Part shown: one piece after another, positions 1-8,200 of the stretch
Layout of the letters: each line of letters opens with the position of its first letter
Numbering within the stretch: the first letter of the stretch is position 1
Assembly: GCA_020720045.1 (NCBI GenBank)
Contig: DYPH01000051.1
Location: forward strand, 1-38,102
Length of the DNA stretch: 38,102 nucleotides
Origin: Sorangium cellulosum
GTDB lineage: Bacteria; Myxococcota_A; Polyangia; Polyangiales; Polyangiaceae
Reading direction: 5' to 3'
Program-made: the position numbers and the translations under genes
Notes under the pieces: generated by a model
The model's input: only the letters and a program-made list of their open reading frames with translations
Database searches by the model: none
What the model was told of the DNA's origin: nothing

Positions 1-2
1 AT

Positions 3-734
3 GCCACGATCGCGGGCGTCGAAGCGCTCACCCGCCACGGCGTGAAGGTGTGCGGGTGCATCGTGGTGACGCGCAAGAACGCCCACTACGTCGGCGCGAC
101 CCTCGAAAAGTTCGCGAGCCTCGGCGTACGCGACATCGCCCTCTCCCGCTTCTCACCGGCCGGCTACGCGGCCACGCACACCGCCGAACTCCTCCCCTCG
201 CGGAGCGACCTCCTCGACGCCCTCCGTCAGGCCCACACCTTCGCCGACGGCATGCGGATCCAGGTGACGATGCCGATCCCCCCGTGCGTGATCGACACCA
301 AAGAGTTCCCCAAGATCGCCTTTTCGAGCTGCCCGATCGGCACGGAAGCCCAGGAATTTGCTCTTGGAACCGACGGCAAGCTGCGTAACTGCACCCTGCA
401 TGCAACGACCCTCGGCGACGGACACACCGACAACTTCGCCGCCATGGTGACCAGCCCGAAGGTGGCCCAGTACCGGGACGTCACGCCCGAGTTCTGTGCG
501 CCGTGTCCGATGCGTGCATCCTGCATCGGTGGGTGTGGAGCCGCCGCCGCCGCCGCCGCGACCGACGACCGCCCGTCGGAATTTGCCGGCTTGGATCCGT
601 TCGTGGCCCAGCACGTCGACGATGCGCTCGCAGCCCGCTTGGCCGCGGCGCGGAACGGAGCCCCCTACGTGCCGCTCGGGCGCGCGAGACGGCGCGGTGA
701 ACTGCCGGTCCTTCCGACGACGGGGGGCAAATGA
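3..734 (+). CDS. Radical SAM protein with SPASM domain, C-terminal part
   Basis: The frame is open from base 3 to the stop at 732-734, so the start and the CxxxCxxC radical SAM cluster lie outside the window; about 243 residues are visible. The first part (..TRHGVKVCGCIVVTRKN..) fits the end of a radical SAM barrel. The second part carries a SPASM-type pattern: Cys-x14-Gly-x4-Cys (codons at 331 and 390), then Cys-x2-Cys-x5-Cys-x3-Cys (about 495-537). SPASM domains bind auxiliary Fe-S clusters in enzymes that modify peptides or proteins. The usual seventh, downstream Cys is absent; an Ala/Asp-rich tail follows instead. The stop overlaps the next gene's start (ATGA, 4 nt), which implies translational coupling to the repeat peptide, its likely substrate. 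The function is inferred from the motif and context. Confidence 0.85.
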   Translation, partial: ATIAGVEALTRHGVKVCGCIVVTRKNAHYVGATLEKFASLGVRDIALSRFSPAGYAATHTAELLPSRSDLLDALRQAHTFADGMRIQVTMPIPPCVIDTKEFPKIAFSSCPIGTEAQEFALGTDGKLRNCTLHATTLGDGHTDNFAAMVTSPKVAQYRDVTPEFCAPCPMRASCIGGCGAAAAAAATDDRPSEFAGLDPFVAQHVDDALAARLAAARNGAPYVPLGRARRRGELPVLPTTGGK

Positions 735-1090
735 GTACCCACGACGACGACCGCGCGGCCGTCCTGCGGCGACGGGCCCTCTTGGTCGCTTCCGCGCTTG
801 CCGGCCTCACCGCCGATGGGTGCCGGGAAAATCCGCCTCCGCAGCCGTGCCTCTCCCAGGTGGCAACGCCGCAAGACGCTGGGGAAACGGTAACGATCCC
901 CATGCCTTGCCTCACTCCACTGCCAAATCCAGACGCCGGGGAGCCGACACCACCGCCGATCGCCGACGAGCCCGATGGGGGCCCTCCGCCGCAACCGTGC
1001 CTCTCGCCGCCACCGCCGCACCCGTGCTTGTCGATTGCGCCGCCCAAGCCGCCGCCGCACCCGTGCTTGTCGCCGGTGCCCAGAAAATAG
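731..1090 (+). CDS. PxPCLS-repeat peptide 1, putative modified-peptide precursor
   Basis: This is a 119-residue protein that I do not recognise as a named family. The start overlaps the upstream radical SAM gene by 4 nt. Residues 1-31 form a charged start (MSTHDDDR), an RRR motif and a hydrophobic stretch ending at Cys31, like a Tat or lipoprotein signal, although the lipobox (ADGC) is poor. After it come five copies of a P-x-P-C-L-S/T motif with Cys at 40, 60, 90, 99 and 112, set in Pro-rich linkers. Asp-Ala-Gly or Asp-Gly-Gly occurs at residues 49-51, 68-70 and 82-84. Leader residues 6-23 match the peptide at 4255-4575 in register. Flanking genes encode two radical SAM proteins, so a RiPP-like precursor is the best inference. 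A plain Pro-rich lipoprotein remains possible. Confidence 0.8.
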   Translation: MSTHDDDRAAVLRRRALLVASALAGLTADGCRENPPPQPCLSQVATPQDAGETVTIPMPCLTPLPNPDAGEPTPPPIADEPDGGPPPQPCLSPPPPHPCLSIAPPKPPPHPCLSPVPRK

Positions 1091-1103
1091 GAACGCACCA
1101 CCG

Positions 1104-3434
1104 ATGAACCAGGTCTCGCTCCTGCTGGTATGGCCGGGGACCCACGGCGCGGCGGCGGGGAACTTTGGAGTACCCCAGCTCGTCGGCTTGGCGACCTATG
1201 TTCGTGGAAAAACAGGCGCTTCCGTCGCGGTACGCGATCTAGGCGCTGAGCGGGCCCGCGGGACCGACATTTGGAAAATGCTCGCCGGTGACGAGAACGG
1301 CCAGCCGTGGAGCATCATCGGCCTCTCCTGCTACTCGAGCTACGACTACCTCCTCTGCCAGGCGATCGCCCTCCGAATTGCAGAGATTTCGCCGGAAACC
1401 ATCGTCGTCGCGGGCGGCTACCACCCGAGCGCGCGCCCCGGCGATTTCACCCCCGACGACGGCTTCGACGTATGTGTGATCGGTGAAGGGGAGAAGCCGC
1501 TCGTGACGATCGTCGAAGCGGTCGCCGGCGGCGTGCGCGAGTCGCTGCGGGGGCTCACCCTCGGCCCCGACGCCATTGCCCATTACGACGAGCTTCCGCT
1601 GTCCGATTGGTCGCTCCTCAATCGCTACAAATCGGTCGCACGGCGGATCGCAAGCCAGGCGGAGATCTACCTCTCCCGCGGCTGCCCCTTTGATTGTGCA
1701 TTCTGCATGGAACGGGCGAAGCGGGAGACGTCTTGGCGGGCCTTCGACGTCGAGCGTGCGCTCGAAGAGTTCAAGAATCTTAACGAATTTTTGAATCTCG
1801 AGCGATGGACCGTCTACGTAGCCGACGCCCTCTTCGGCATGCGGAAGCAGTGGCGACGGGCCTTCCTCGAAGGGCTCGCACGGAGCGACATCAAGACGGT
1901 TCGCACCTGGCTCCTGGTACGCGTCGACATGATCGACGACGAAGATCTCCAACTGTTTCAGGCGGCCAATTGTGCCCCTGGGTTCGGTCTGGAGTCGGGC
2001 GATCCGGTGCAGCTTGCACGGATTCGAAAGTCGGGTCGCCTCGACGACTACCTGGCGAAGATGGAGCACGTCTCCGCGCGCGCCCGCGAGCTCGATCTGC
2101 CGTGGGGGGCGAACGTCATCGTCGGCCATCCTGGCGAAACCGAAGCAAGCATGCGAACTTCGGCCGCTTACCTAAGGCGCCTCTTCCACGACCCTCGCGG
2201 CGTAACCGGCTTCCTTTCCGTAGACCCGTTCCGCCTCTACCCGGGCTCGCCCATCGACGACGATCGCGCCACCTGGCAGGCGCAGACCGGCTGTCGCTTC
2301 TACCGCCCCGAGTGGTGGAAGGACGGCGACCAGGAATTTCTCAGCGAGTGGGTCGATCCCTCCTACGACCTTGGCTACGACCGGCGCGTTGCGCTGACGA
2401 ACGAACTCTTCGCGCCGCTCGTGCAGGATGCACCGAAGTACTTTGCCTACCGAGGGACGGGCGGCGGCAGCGCCGAAGAATCACGCGCCTACTTCCGGCG
2501 GGCCCTCGACGGCCAGATCGAGCAGTTCGCGCCGCGGACGCGCATGCACTACCGTAAACTTCGGTATTCATGGGCCAAATACACCGGTCGTGGCGCAGAG
2601 GCCCGGCGCGCACTTCGCGACGACGCCGACTTCGCCCGCGACGCCGCCGAGCGGCGCGCTGCGACGATCGCCGGGCTCGACGTTGGGCCCTCGATCCTCG
2701 ACGCACTTCGGACGGTCCCCCGGGAGCGCTTCGTCCTGCTCGATGCCCTGGGCGACGCCCACAAGGACCAAGCGATCCCCCTCGACGCCAGCGGCGACAG
2801 CTCGGTGAGCGCCTTTCACGCCTACCTGCGGACGTTCACACTCGCTGGTATTTCCAAAGGAATGCACGTACTCGACCTCGGTGCCGGGACCGGCTACGGA
2901 ACCGCCCTCCTGGCGACGATCGTCGGCGAAACGGGGAGCGTCCTCGGCGTCGAACTCGACCCAAGCCACGCCGCCGTCGGGGCGGAAACGCTCGCCGCTT
3001 GGCCCCAGGCAACGCTCGTCGCCGGCGACGCATTTGTCTCCGCCCGGCGAGACGCCGGATCGGAGAACGCGTTTGTCTCCGCCCGGCGAGACGCCGGATC
3101 GGAGAACGCTTTCGCCAGCGAATTTGCAGGGGATGCACGCTGGGATGCCATTGTCGTCGGCTTCACGATCGCCGAGATCCCGGCCACGTGGCATCGGGTC
3201 GGCCGCGTCATCGTCGCGCCGGTCGCCGTCGCCGGGAGTACAACCGACGCGCGGCTTACGCGTGCAATCTGCACAGAAAAGGGCTTTGAGACGGAAGTCT
3301 TTGAGGAGGTGCGCTACGTGCGAACGCGGGCCGCCGCGGACGTCGGCGTGCCCGAGCGGACGTCGCCGAATTACGGCACGACTTCCGACACTTCCCTAGG
3401 AACGCGCAGGTCGCTACCGGTCGTCACCCGCTAG
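1104..3434 (+). CDS. B12-binding radical SAM enzyme fused to PCMT-like methyltransferase
   Basis: This is a 776-residue protein. I chose ATG 1104, 13 nt after the peptide gene, because the earlier in-frame sequence is only a shadow of that gene. Residues 1-150 resemble a cobalamin-binding domain (VAGGYHP.., VCVIGEGE). Residues 185-400 are a radical SAM barrel with CPFDCAFC, Cys194, Cys198 and Cys201 (CxxxCxxC). After a linker, the C-terminal third has the layout of protein-L-isoaspartate O-methyltransferase: VPRERF, then the SAM-binding loop VLDLGAGTGYGTALLA, then an acidic VELD strand. B12 radical SAM enzymes often methylate unactivated carbons. PCMT relatives in some RiPP clusters methylate Asp and lead to aspartimide or isoaspartate. 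A 39-bp tandem duplication lies in the methyltransferase part. The 3' end overlaps the convergent gene by 21 nt. Confidence 0.85.
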   Translation: MNQVSLLLVWPGTHGAAAGNFGVPQLVGLATYVRGKTGASVAVRDLGAERARGTDIWKMLAGDENGQPWSIIGLSCYSSYDYLLCQAIALRIAEISPETIVVAGGYHPSARPGDFTPDDGFDVCVIGEGEKPLVTIVEAVAGGVRESLRGLTLGPDAIAHYDELPLSDWSLLNRYKSVARRIASQAEIYLSRGCPFDCAFCMERAKRETSWRAFDVERALEEFKNLNEFLNLERWTVYVADALFGMRKQWRRAFLEGLARSDIKTVRTWLLVRVDMIDDEDLQLFQAANCAPGFGLESGDPVQLARIRKSGRLDDYLAKMEHVSARARELDLPWGANVIVGHPGETEASMRTSAAYLRRLFHDPRGVTGFLSVDPFRLYPGSPIDDDRATWQAQTGCRFYRPEWWKDGDQEFLSEWVDPSYDLGYDRRVALTNELFAPLVQDAPKYFAYRGTGGGSAEESRAYFRRALDGQIEQFAPRTRMHYRKLRYSWAKYTGRGAEARRALRDDADFARDAAERRAATIAGLDVGPSILDALRTVPRERFVLLDALGDAHKDQAIPLDASGDSSVSAFHAYLRTFTLAGISKGMHVLDLGAGTGYGTALLATIVGETGSVLGVELDPSHAAVGAETLAAWPQATLVAGDAFVSARRDAGSENAFVSARRDAGSENAFASEFAGDARWDAIVVGFTIAEIPATWHRVGRVIVAPVAVAGSTTDARLTRAICTEKGFETEVFEEVRYVRTRAAADVGVPERTSPNYGTTSDTSLGTRRSLPVVTR
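3030..3107 (+). repeat. In-frame 39-bp tandem duplication
   Basis: Two 39-bp units (3030-3068 and 3069-3107) differ only at the third base (gca versus gcg). Each encodes 13 residues beginning AFVSARRDAG, and a partial third start (AFAS) follows. The array lies within the methyltransferase domain, just after the GDAF strand, where a loop could accept extra length. It may be a recent slippage event with variable copy number between strains, or an assembly artefact. Confidence 0.95.
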
Positions 3435-4274
3435 GAGAGCAGCAACCCACGCGGCGCGCTCTTCGTCGCTGGTCGCGAGGCGATCGAGGGCCCACCGCCC
3501 AAGGAGGCGCTCGTAGTCGGCGAGGAGTCCGCGAGCCCCTGTCAAGGTGGGCCCGCCGTCTCTCGCGACGCCGCTTCCTGCAATTTCGCTGGCGGTCGCG
3601 AACGGACGGGCCGCGTAGCGGAGATACATGCAGAGTCCATCGATTGCGTCGCGTTCGGTCCGGGCCCACCGGGAAAACTCGGCGTTCGGCCGCCGCCGAA
3701 GTACTTCCTCGGCGGCAACGACGGCGCTCTCGTGGAGGTAGAGCGCGACCGTCGTTCCGATCGTCCCGTCGTGCCAGGGGGCTGGCGCGCCGACGACGAT
3801 GGAATCGCCCAGGACGCGCCCCCGCGGGCCGAGGGCATGACTCACCCAGAGCGGCGCACGCGCCCCCGGGACGGCGGCACGCGCAGCTTCGATGCGGGCA
3901 ATCGACGCCTCAGGGAGCGTCGTTGGAAGCGCCATCGCGAGGGGCTCGGCGACGATCCACGAGGTGGTGAGCAGCTCGACGACGATGGGACTTTCCGAAG
4001 CAATTTCATTCTCATCGGCGAGGAGGGCGTAGGGTTCCCGCTCGACGAGGAGTGGCAGGCGCTCGGGATGGCGCGCCGTCGCGAGAACCCGCGCGAGGAT
4101 CCCATCATCGGCACCGACAAACGCAGCAAGCGGCGGGGCCGCTTCCGCAAGCCACGCCGCATAACGTGCATCATACAGAGAACCGAAGGTCGTCGCCGGG
4201 CTCGCCGCGAGGAGGGCGAACAGGGCCGCTTCGCGGGGCGTCTCTGCGCGGGGATCAGCCGCCGTCGCCGCCAT
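3414..4274 (-). CDS. Unknown protein coupled to repeat peptide 2
   Basis: This is a 286-residue protein that I cannot place in a family. The start ATG at 4274-4272 lies 20 nt inside the end of the peptide 2 gene, so the two are probably translationally coupled. Longer upstream extensions only read through the peptide gene in another frame. The protein is Ala/Leu/Glu-rich and looks soluble, with no signal peptide or clear membrane segment. Its most distinctive stretch is WHDGTIGTTVALYLHE near residue 190, with clustered His and Glu that might bind a metal, but there is no HExxH motif. By context it may serve the peptide system as a maturation partner, peptidase or recognition protein. The 3' end overlaps the convergent B12 radical SAM gene by 21 nt. 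Confidence 0.75.
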   Translation of the reverse strand: MAATAADPRAETPREAALFALLAASPATTFGSLYDARYAAWLAEAAPPLAAFVGADDGILARVLATARHPERLPLLVEREPYALLADENEIASESPIVVELLTTSWIVAEPLAMALPTTLPEASIARIEAARAAVPGARAPLWVSHALGPRGRVLGDSIVVGAPAPWHDGTIGTTVALYLHESAVVAAEEVLRRRPNAEFSRWARTERDAIDGLCMYLRYAARPFATASEIAGSGVARDGGPTLTGARGLLADYERLLGRWALDRLATSDEERAAWVAALLAGDDR

Positions 4275-4575
4275 CCGAAATCGCAATGTCGAGGCAGGGT
4301 TGCGGGGCGGCGTCGCCAGCATCAATCGGGGCCGAAAGGCAGGGCTGGGGCGCGCCATCGGCGGCGGCATCGCGTGCGACCGGTGAGAGGCACGGTTGCG
4401 GGGCAGCGTCGGTGCCGGAATCGAGGGCGATGCTGAGGCAAGGTTGGGGCGCCGGGTCAGCATCGGACCCGCAGGCGATGGCGACGCTGGCGCTTGCCAT
4501 CGAAAGGAGCGCGGCCTTCACAAGGCGGCTCCGGCGGGCCAAAATCGCGGCTTTGTCGTCTTGATCGTCGTTCAT
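4255..4575 (-). CDS. PxPCLS-repeat peptide 2, putative modified-peptide precursor
   Basis: This is a 106-residue protein, paralogous in layout to the peptide at 731-1090. The leader carries DDKAAILARR at 6-15 and LVKAAL at 18-23, the same register as peptide 1, followed by a hydrophobic segment ending at Cys35. Four clean repeats follow, with Cys46, Cys62, Cys79 and Cys94 spaced 16, 17 and 15 residues apart. Each unit reads PQPCL-S/D, a few hydrophobic residues, then an Asp context (LDSG, RDAA, IDAG, SDGG). A Shine-Dalgarno-like GAGG lies 7 nt before the ATG. Asp-Gly, Asp-Ser and Asp-Ala are the kind of sites that PCMT-type enzymes act near, so each unit offers a Cys and an Asp target. The function is inferred from the repeats and the radical SAM neighbours. 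Confidence 0.8.
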   Translation of the reverse strand: MNDDQDDKAAILARRSRLVKAALLSMASASVAIACGSDADPAPQPCLSIALDSGTDAAPQPCLSPVARDAAADGAPQPCLSAPIDAGDAAPQPCLDIAISDGGDGG

Positions 4576-4672
4576 GAGGGCGCCTCAACCGTGCACCGAA
4601 CGGGGGCCGTTGGCGAGGGGAAACGGCGCGTCGGCCATTGACGATACGCGGTCACGGTGGTCGGTTGCGAGC

Positions 4673-5200
4673 ATGGCTCATCCTGGCGTCGCCGTCGTTC
4701 GCGCAGTCCTCGAAAATTTGGAGTTGGTCTTCGAGGAGACCGACATGGGGGATGACGTCGTCCGCTTCGCCGTCGATACCGGCGACGAAGACATCCTCCT
4801 CGCCGGCGCTTTGGCAACCCACCAGCCGGGGAGTTTCGTGTTTCACATCGTGAGCCGCGCCGAGTTTGAGGAGAAGCACGTCCCGTCGCTCTTCGCCTAT
4901 GCGGCCGCGGTGAACGCCTACGATCCGCACGTGACACTAGAAATTGAGCCGCCGCGCCCCGATCAGGCCGGCGTCATCATGATCCGCGCAAGCGTGAACT
5001 ATGCACGTATTGACGTCCTCGAAGAGGGCTACGTCGCCAGCGCGATCGGCGCCGCTATCGAGGGGAGCGAACGGTGGTTTGCCGGCATCGAACCGGTCCT
5101 CGACGGCGAAGACCCCTTCGAGGTGGCCGAAGCCTATGCAGACTACACCGATGAGGACGAAGCGGGTGCTCCGGAAGTCGACGCGAAGAATCTGAATTGA
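4673..5200 (+). CDS. YbjN-like small protein
   Basis: This is a 175-residue acidic protein starting at ATG 4673 (MAHPGVAVVRAVLENLEL). The 97-bp gap to the divergent peptide 2 start must hold both promoters, but I could not identify convincing -35/-10 boxes. The order of a short helix, mixed beta strands (VVRFAVDTG, SFVFHIVS, VTLEIE, VIMIRASV) and a closing helix is reminiscent of the YbjN/type III chaperone-like fold. Proteins of that kind are cytoplasmic and poorly understood. The acidic tail (YADYTDEDEAG) is probably disordered. The hrpA gene starts 24 nt downstream, so co-transcription is likely. The assignment rests on general fold impression only. Confidence 0.65.
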   Translation: MAHPGVAVVRAVLENLELVFEETDMGDDVVRFAVDTGDEDILLAGALATHQPGSFVFHIVSRAEFEEKHVPSLFAYAAAVNAYDPHVTLEIEPPRPDQAGVIMIRASVNYARIDVLEEGYVASAIGAAIEGSERWFAGIEPVLDGEDPFEVAEAYADYTDEDEAGAPEVDAKNLN

Positions 5201-5224
5201 ACGTGTGGTAGTGGCGCCCTTCCC

Positions 5225-8200
5225 ATGGCATCGGAAGCGCCCCCTGCCCCGCCTTCGTCGGGGTCTATTGAGTTCCCGCCCGGCCTGCCGATCAGCAGCC
5301 GCGTCGCAGACATTGCGCGCGCTATCCATGAAAACTCGGTCGTGATCGTTGCCGGAGCGACCGGCTCCGGCAAGACGACCCAGCTCCCAAAGATCGCGCT
5401 CGCGATGGGGCGCGGCCTCGAGAAGGTCATCGGCGTCACGCAGCCACGACGGATCGCGGCGACGAGCGTGGCGGCCCGCGTCGCCAGCGAGCTCGGGAGC
5501 CCCCTCGGGACCGACGTCGGCTACCAGGTGCGCTTCGACGACCGCACCTCGGCGGCGACCTACGTGAAGTTCATGACCGACGGGATTCTTCTCGCGGAAA
5601 TTCATGGAGATCCGCTGCTTCGCAAGTACGACACGCTGATCATCGATGAGGCCCATGAGCGGAGCCTCACGATTGATTTCTTGCTCGGCTACCTGAAGCG
5701 AATCCTGCCGGAACGCCCCGATCTGAAAGTGATCGTAAGCTCTGCCACGATTGAGCATGAGCGTTTTTCGGAATTCTTCGGGGGTGCGCCGGTCCTTCAA
5801 GTCGAAGGGCGGACGTTCCCCGTCGAGGTCCTCTACGAGCCCCCTGCCGAAGAGACCGACCTCGCCGTCGCCGTCGCCGATGCCGTCGAGAACGTGACGC
5901 GCCTCGATCCACACGGTGACATTCTCGTCTTTTTCCCCGGCGAGCGTGAGATCCGTGAGGCGGAGAGCGAACTCGTCGGGCGACGCCTCCGTCATACGGT
6001 GATTCAGCCGCTTTACGGGCGCCTCGAAGCGAGTGCCCAGCAGAAAGTCTTTACGAGCATTTCCGAGCGTCGCGTCGTCCTCGCAACAAACGTCGCGGAG
6101 ACGTCGATCACGATCCCGGGCATCGTCTACGTCATCGACACCGGGTCGGCCCGCCTCTCTCGCTATGACGGTCGCTCAGGGACGACACGCCTGCATGTGG
6201 AAGGAATTTCACAAGCTAGCGCCGATCAGCGGAAAGGGCGCTGCGGCCGCGTTCGTGAGGGGGTCTGCATTCGCCTCTTCGACGAAGCGAGCTTTCAAGC
6301 GCGCCCCGCCTACACCGATCCCGAGATCAAGCGAACCGGTCTCGCAGGTGTGATTCTTCGTATGAAGGCGCTCGATTTGGGCGATGTCGAGAGCTTTCCG
6401 TTCCTCGATCCGCCGGACAAAGGCGCGATCGCCGAGGGGTACCGGGTCCTTGAAGAGCTCGGGGCATTGACGAAAGAACGGACCCTCACCGCCATCGGTC
6501 GCGAGCTCGCTCGGTTCCCCGTCGATCCCCGCATCGCGCGAATGGTGCTGGCCGGCCGCGACCTTGGATGCCTCGAAGATGTGCTCGTCGTCGCCGCCGC
6601 GCTCAACGTCCAAGACGTCCGCGAGCGCCCCCGGGAACACCTCCAAAAGGCCGACGATCTTCACCGACGTTTCCGCGACGAACAGTCCGATTTCGTCGGA
6701 ATTTTGAAGCTGTGGGACTTCGTCCGCGAGGCCGAAGCGAAGGGGACGAGTCACCTTCGGCGCGTCTGTCGGGACTCTTTTCTCTCTTTTCTTCGCATCC
6801 GTGAATGGCGAGACGTCCATCGACAGCTCGAAGAACTTTGCCAGGACTTGAAGGTCGTCAAAGGGGCAAAAGCAAAAAAGCAGAACGGAACGACTACCGG
6901 AGAGCAACGAGGCCTCCAGCTCTCGAAGGCGCTGTTGACCGGTCTTTTGTCGAAGATCGGCCAGTGGAATCCGGAAACGCGGACCTACGTCGGCGCGAAG
7001 CAAACGCGCTTTGTGATCCACCCCTCTTCCGCACTTGCGCGAAAGAATCCCCAGTGGATGATGGCGTTTGAGCTTGTCGACACCTCGCAACTCTTTGCGC
7101 GAATGGCAGCAAAGATTGAGCCCGAGTGGCTCGCCGAGCTGGCCCCCCACCTCCTGCGCACGAGCTACGGCGAGGCCCACTGGTCCGAGCGCACCGCACG
7201 CGCTGTCGTAAAGGAACACGGGACCCTCTTCGGCCTCACCGTCTACCGGGATCGAAACGTGGATTATTCACGGATCGAGCCGGCGCGCGCGCGCCTCCTG
7301 TTCCTTGATCACGCGCTCGTGCGCGGCGAGTTCGAGACGCGTGGCGCTTTTCAGAAGAAAAATCGGGAACTTCTTGAGCACGTCGCCACGCTGCGCGCCA
7401 AGGCCCGGAAGAGCGACATGCTCTCCGACGACGACGCGCTCCTCGCATTTTTCGACGCCCGCGTGCCGAGCGACGTCACCCAGGGGAAGGACTTTGAGGC
7501 GTGGCGGGCGACCGCCGAGGCGAGCGACCCGAACCTCCTCGTGTTGCGCCTCGAAGACGTCCTCGCCGGCGAGAGCGCCCTCCGCGACGAGGATCTCCCG
7601 GACAGCATTTGCTTGCATGGTGCAACATTGCCGCTTCGCTACATCTTCGATCCTGCCCGCGACGACGACGGCATCACGGTGACGCTCCCGCTGGTGCTCG
7701 TGCCTCAGATTCGCGCTGGTGAACTCGATGGGACGGTTCCGGGGGCCCTTCGCGAAAAAGTGTACACGCTCCTCCGCGACCTTTCAAAAGGCATTCAACG
7801 GGATCTCAAAGCGGCTTACTCGGCCGAGGCAGACCCGCTCTACGCCCTTGCGACGGCGGTGGCGCGACGAATTGCGCCATTGACGCAGAGCGGAAAGCCC
7901 ATTGCGGAGCCCTTCTTACCCGCACTGAGTGCTGCCATTGAAATTGAGGCGGATGTGCACGTCCCCCCGAGCGCCTTCCGCCTGGAGTTCTTGCCGCCGT
8001 TCCAGCGCCTCCTCCTTCGGATCGTCGATGGAAAAGGGAAGGTCGTCGGCGAGGGGCGTGACGCCGACGCCCTTCTGGAGCGCTTCGGCATGGAAGCGCG
8101 CGCGGCGTTCCGTGCGGCGGCGCCGGTCGTTCCTCAAGCGAAAGCAGGATTGACGGCGTGGACCTTTGGCGATTTGTTACCCCACGTCGTGCGACAGGTC

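Noticed and set aside
540-561. A run of GCC triplets coding polyalanine in the SPASM protein
   Set aside because: It is a short linker repeat common in high-GC genes; no sign of function beyond flexibility.
4576-4672. Divergent promoter between peptide 2 and the YbjN-like gene
   Set aside because: A promoter must exist here, but I could not point to convincing -35/-10 boxes or an operator, so none was annotated.
4937-5995. A 352-codon - strand frame across the YbjN-like and hrpA genes
   Set aside because: It is antisense to two better-supported genes and has no recognisable domain or ribosome binding site.
6209-7219. A 336-codon - strand frame within hrpA
   Set aside because: It is a shadow of a conserved helicase; no independent evidence.
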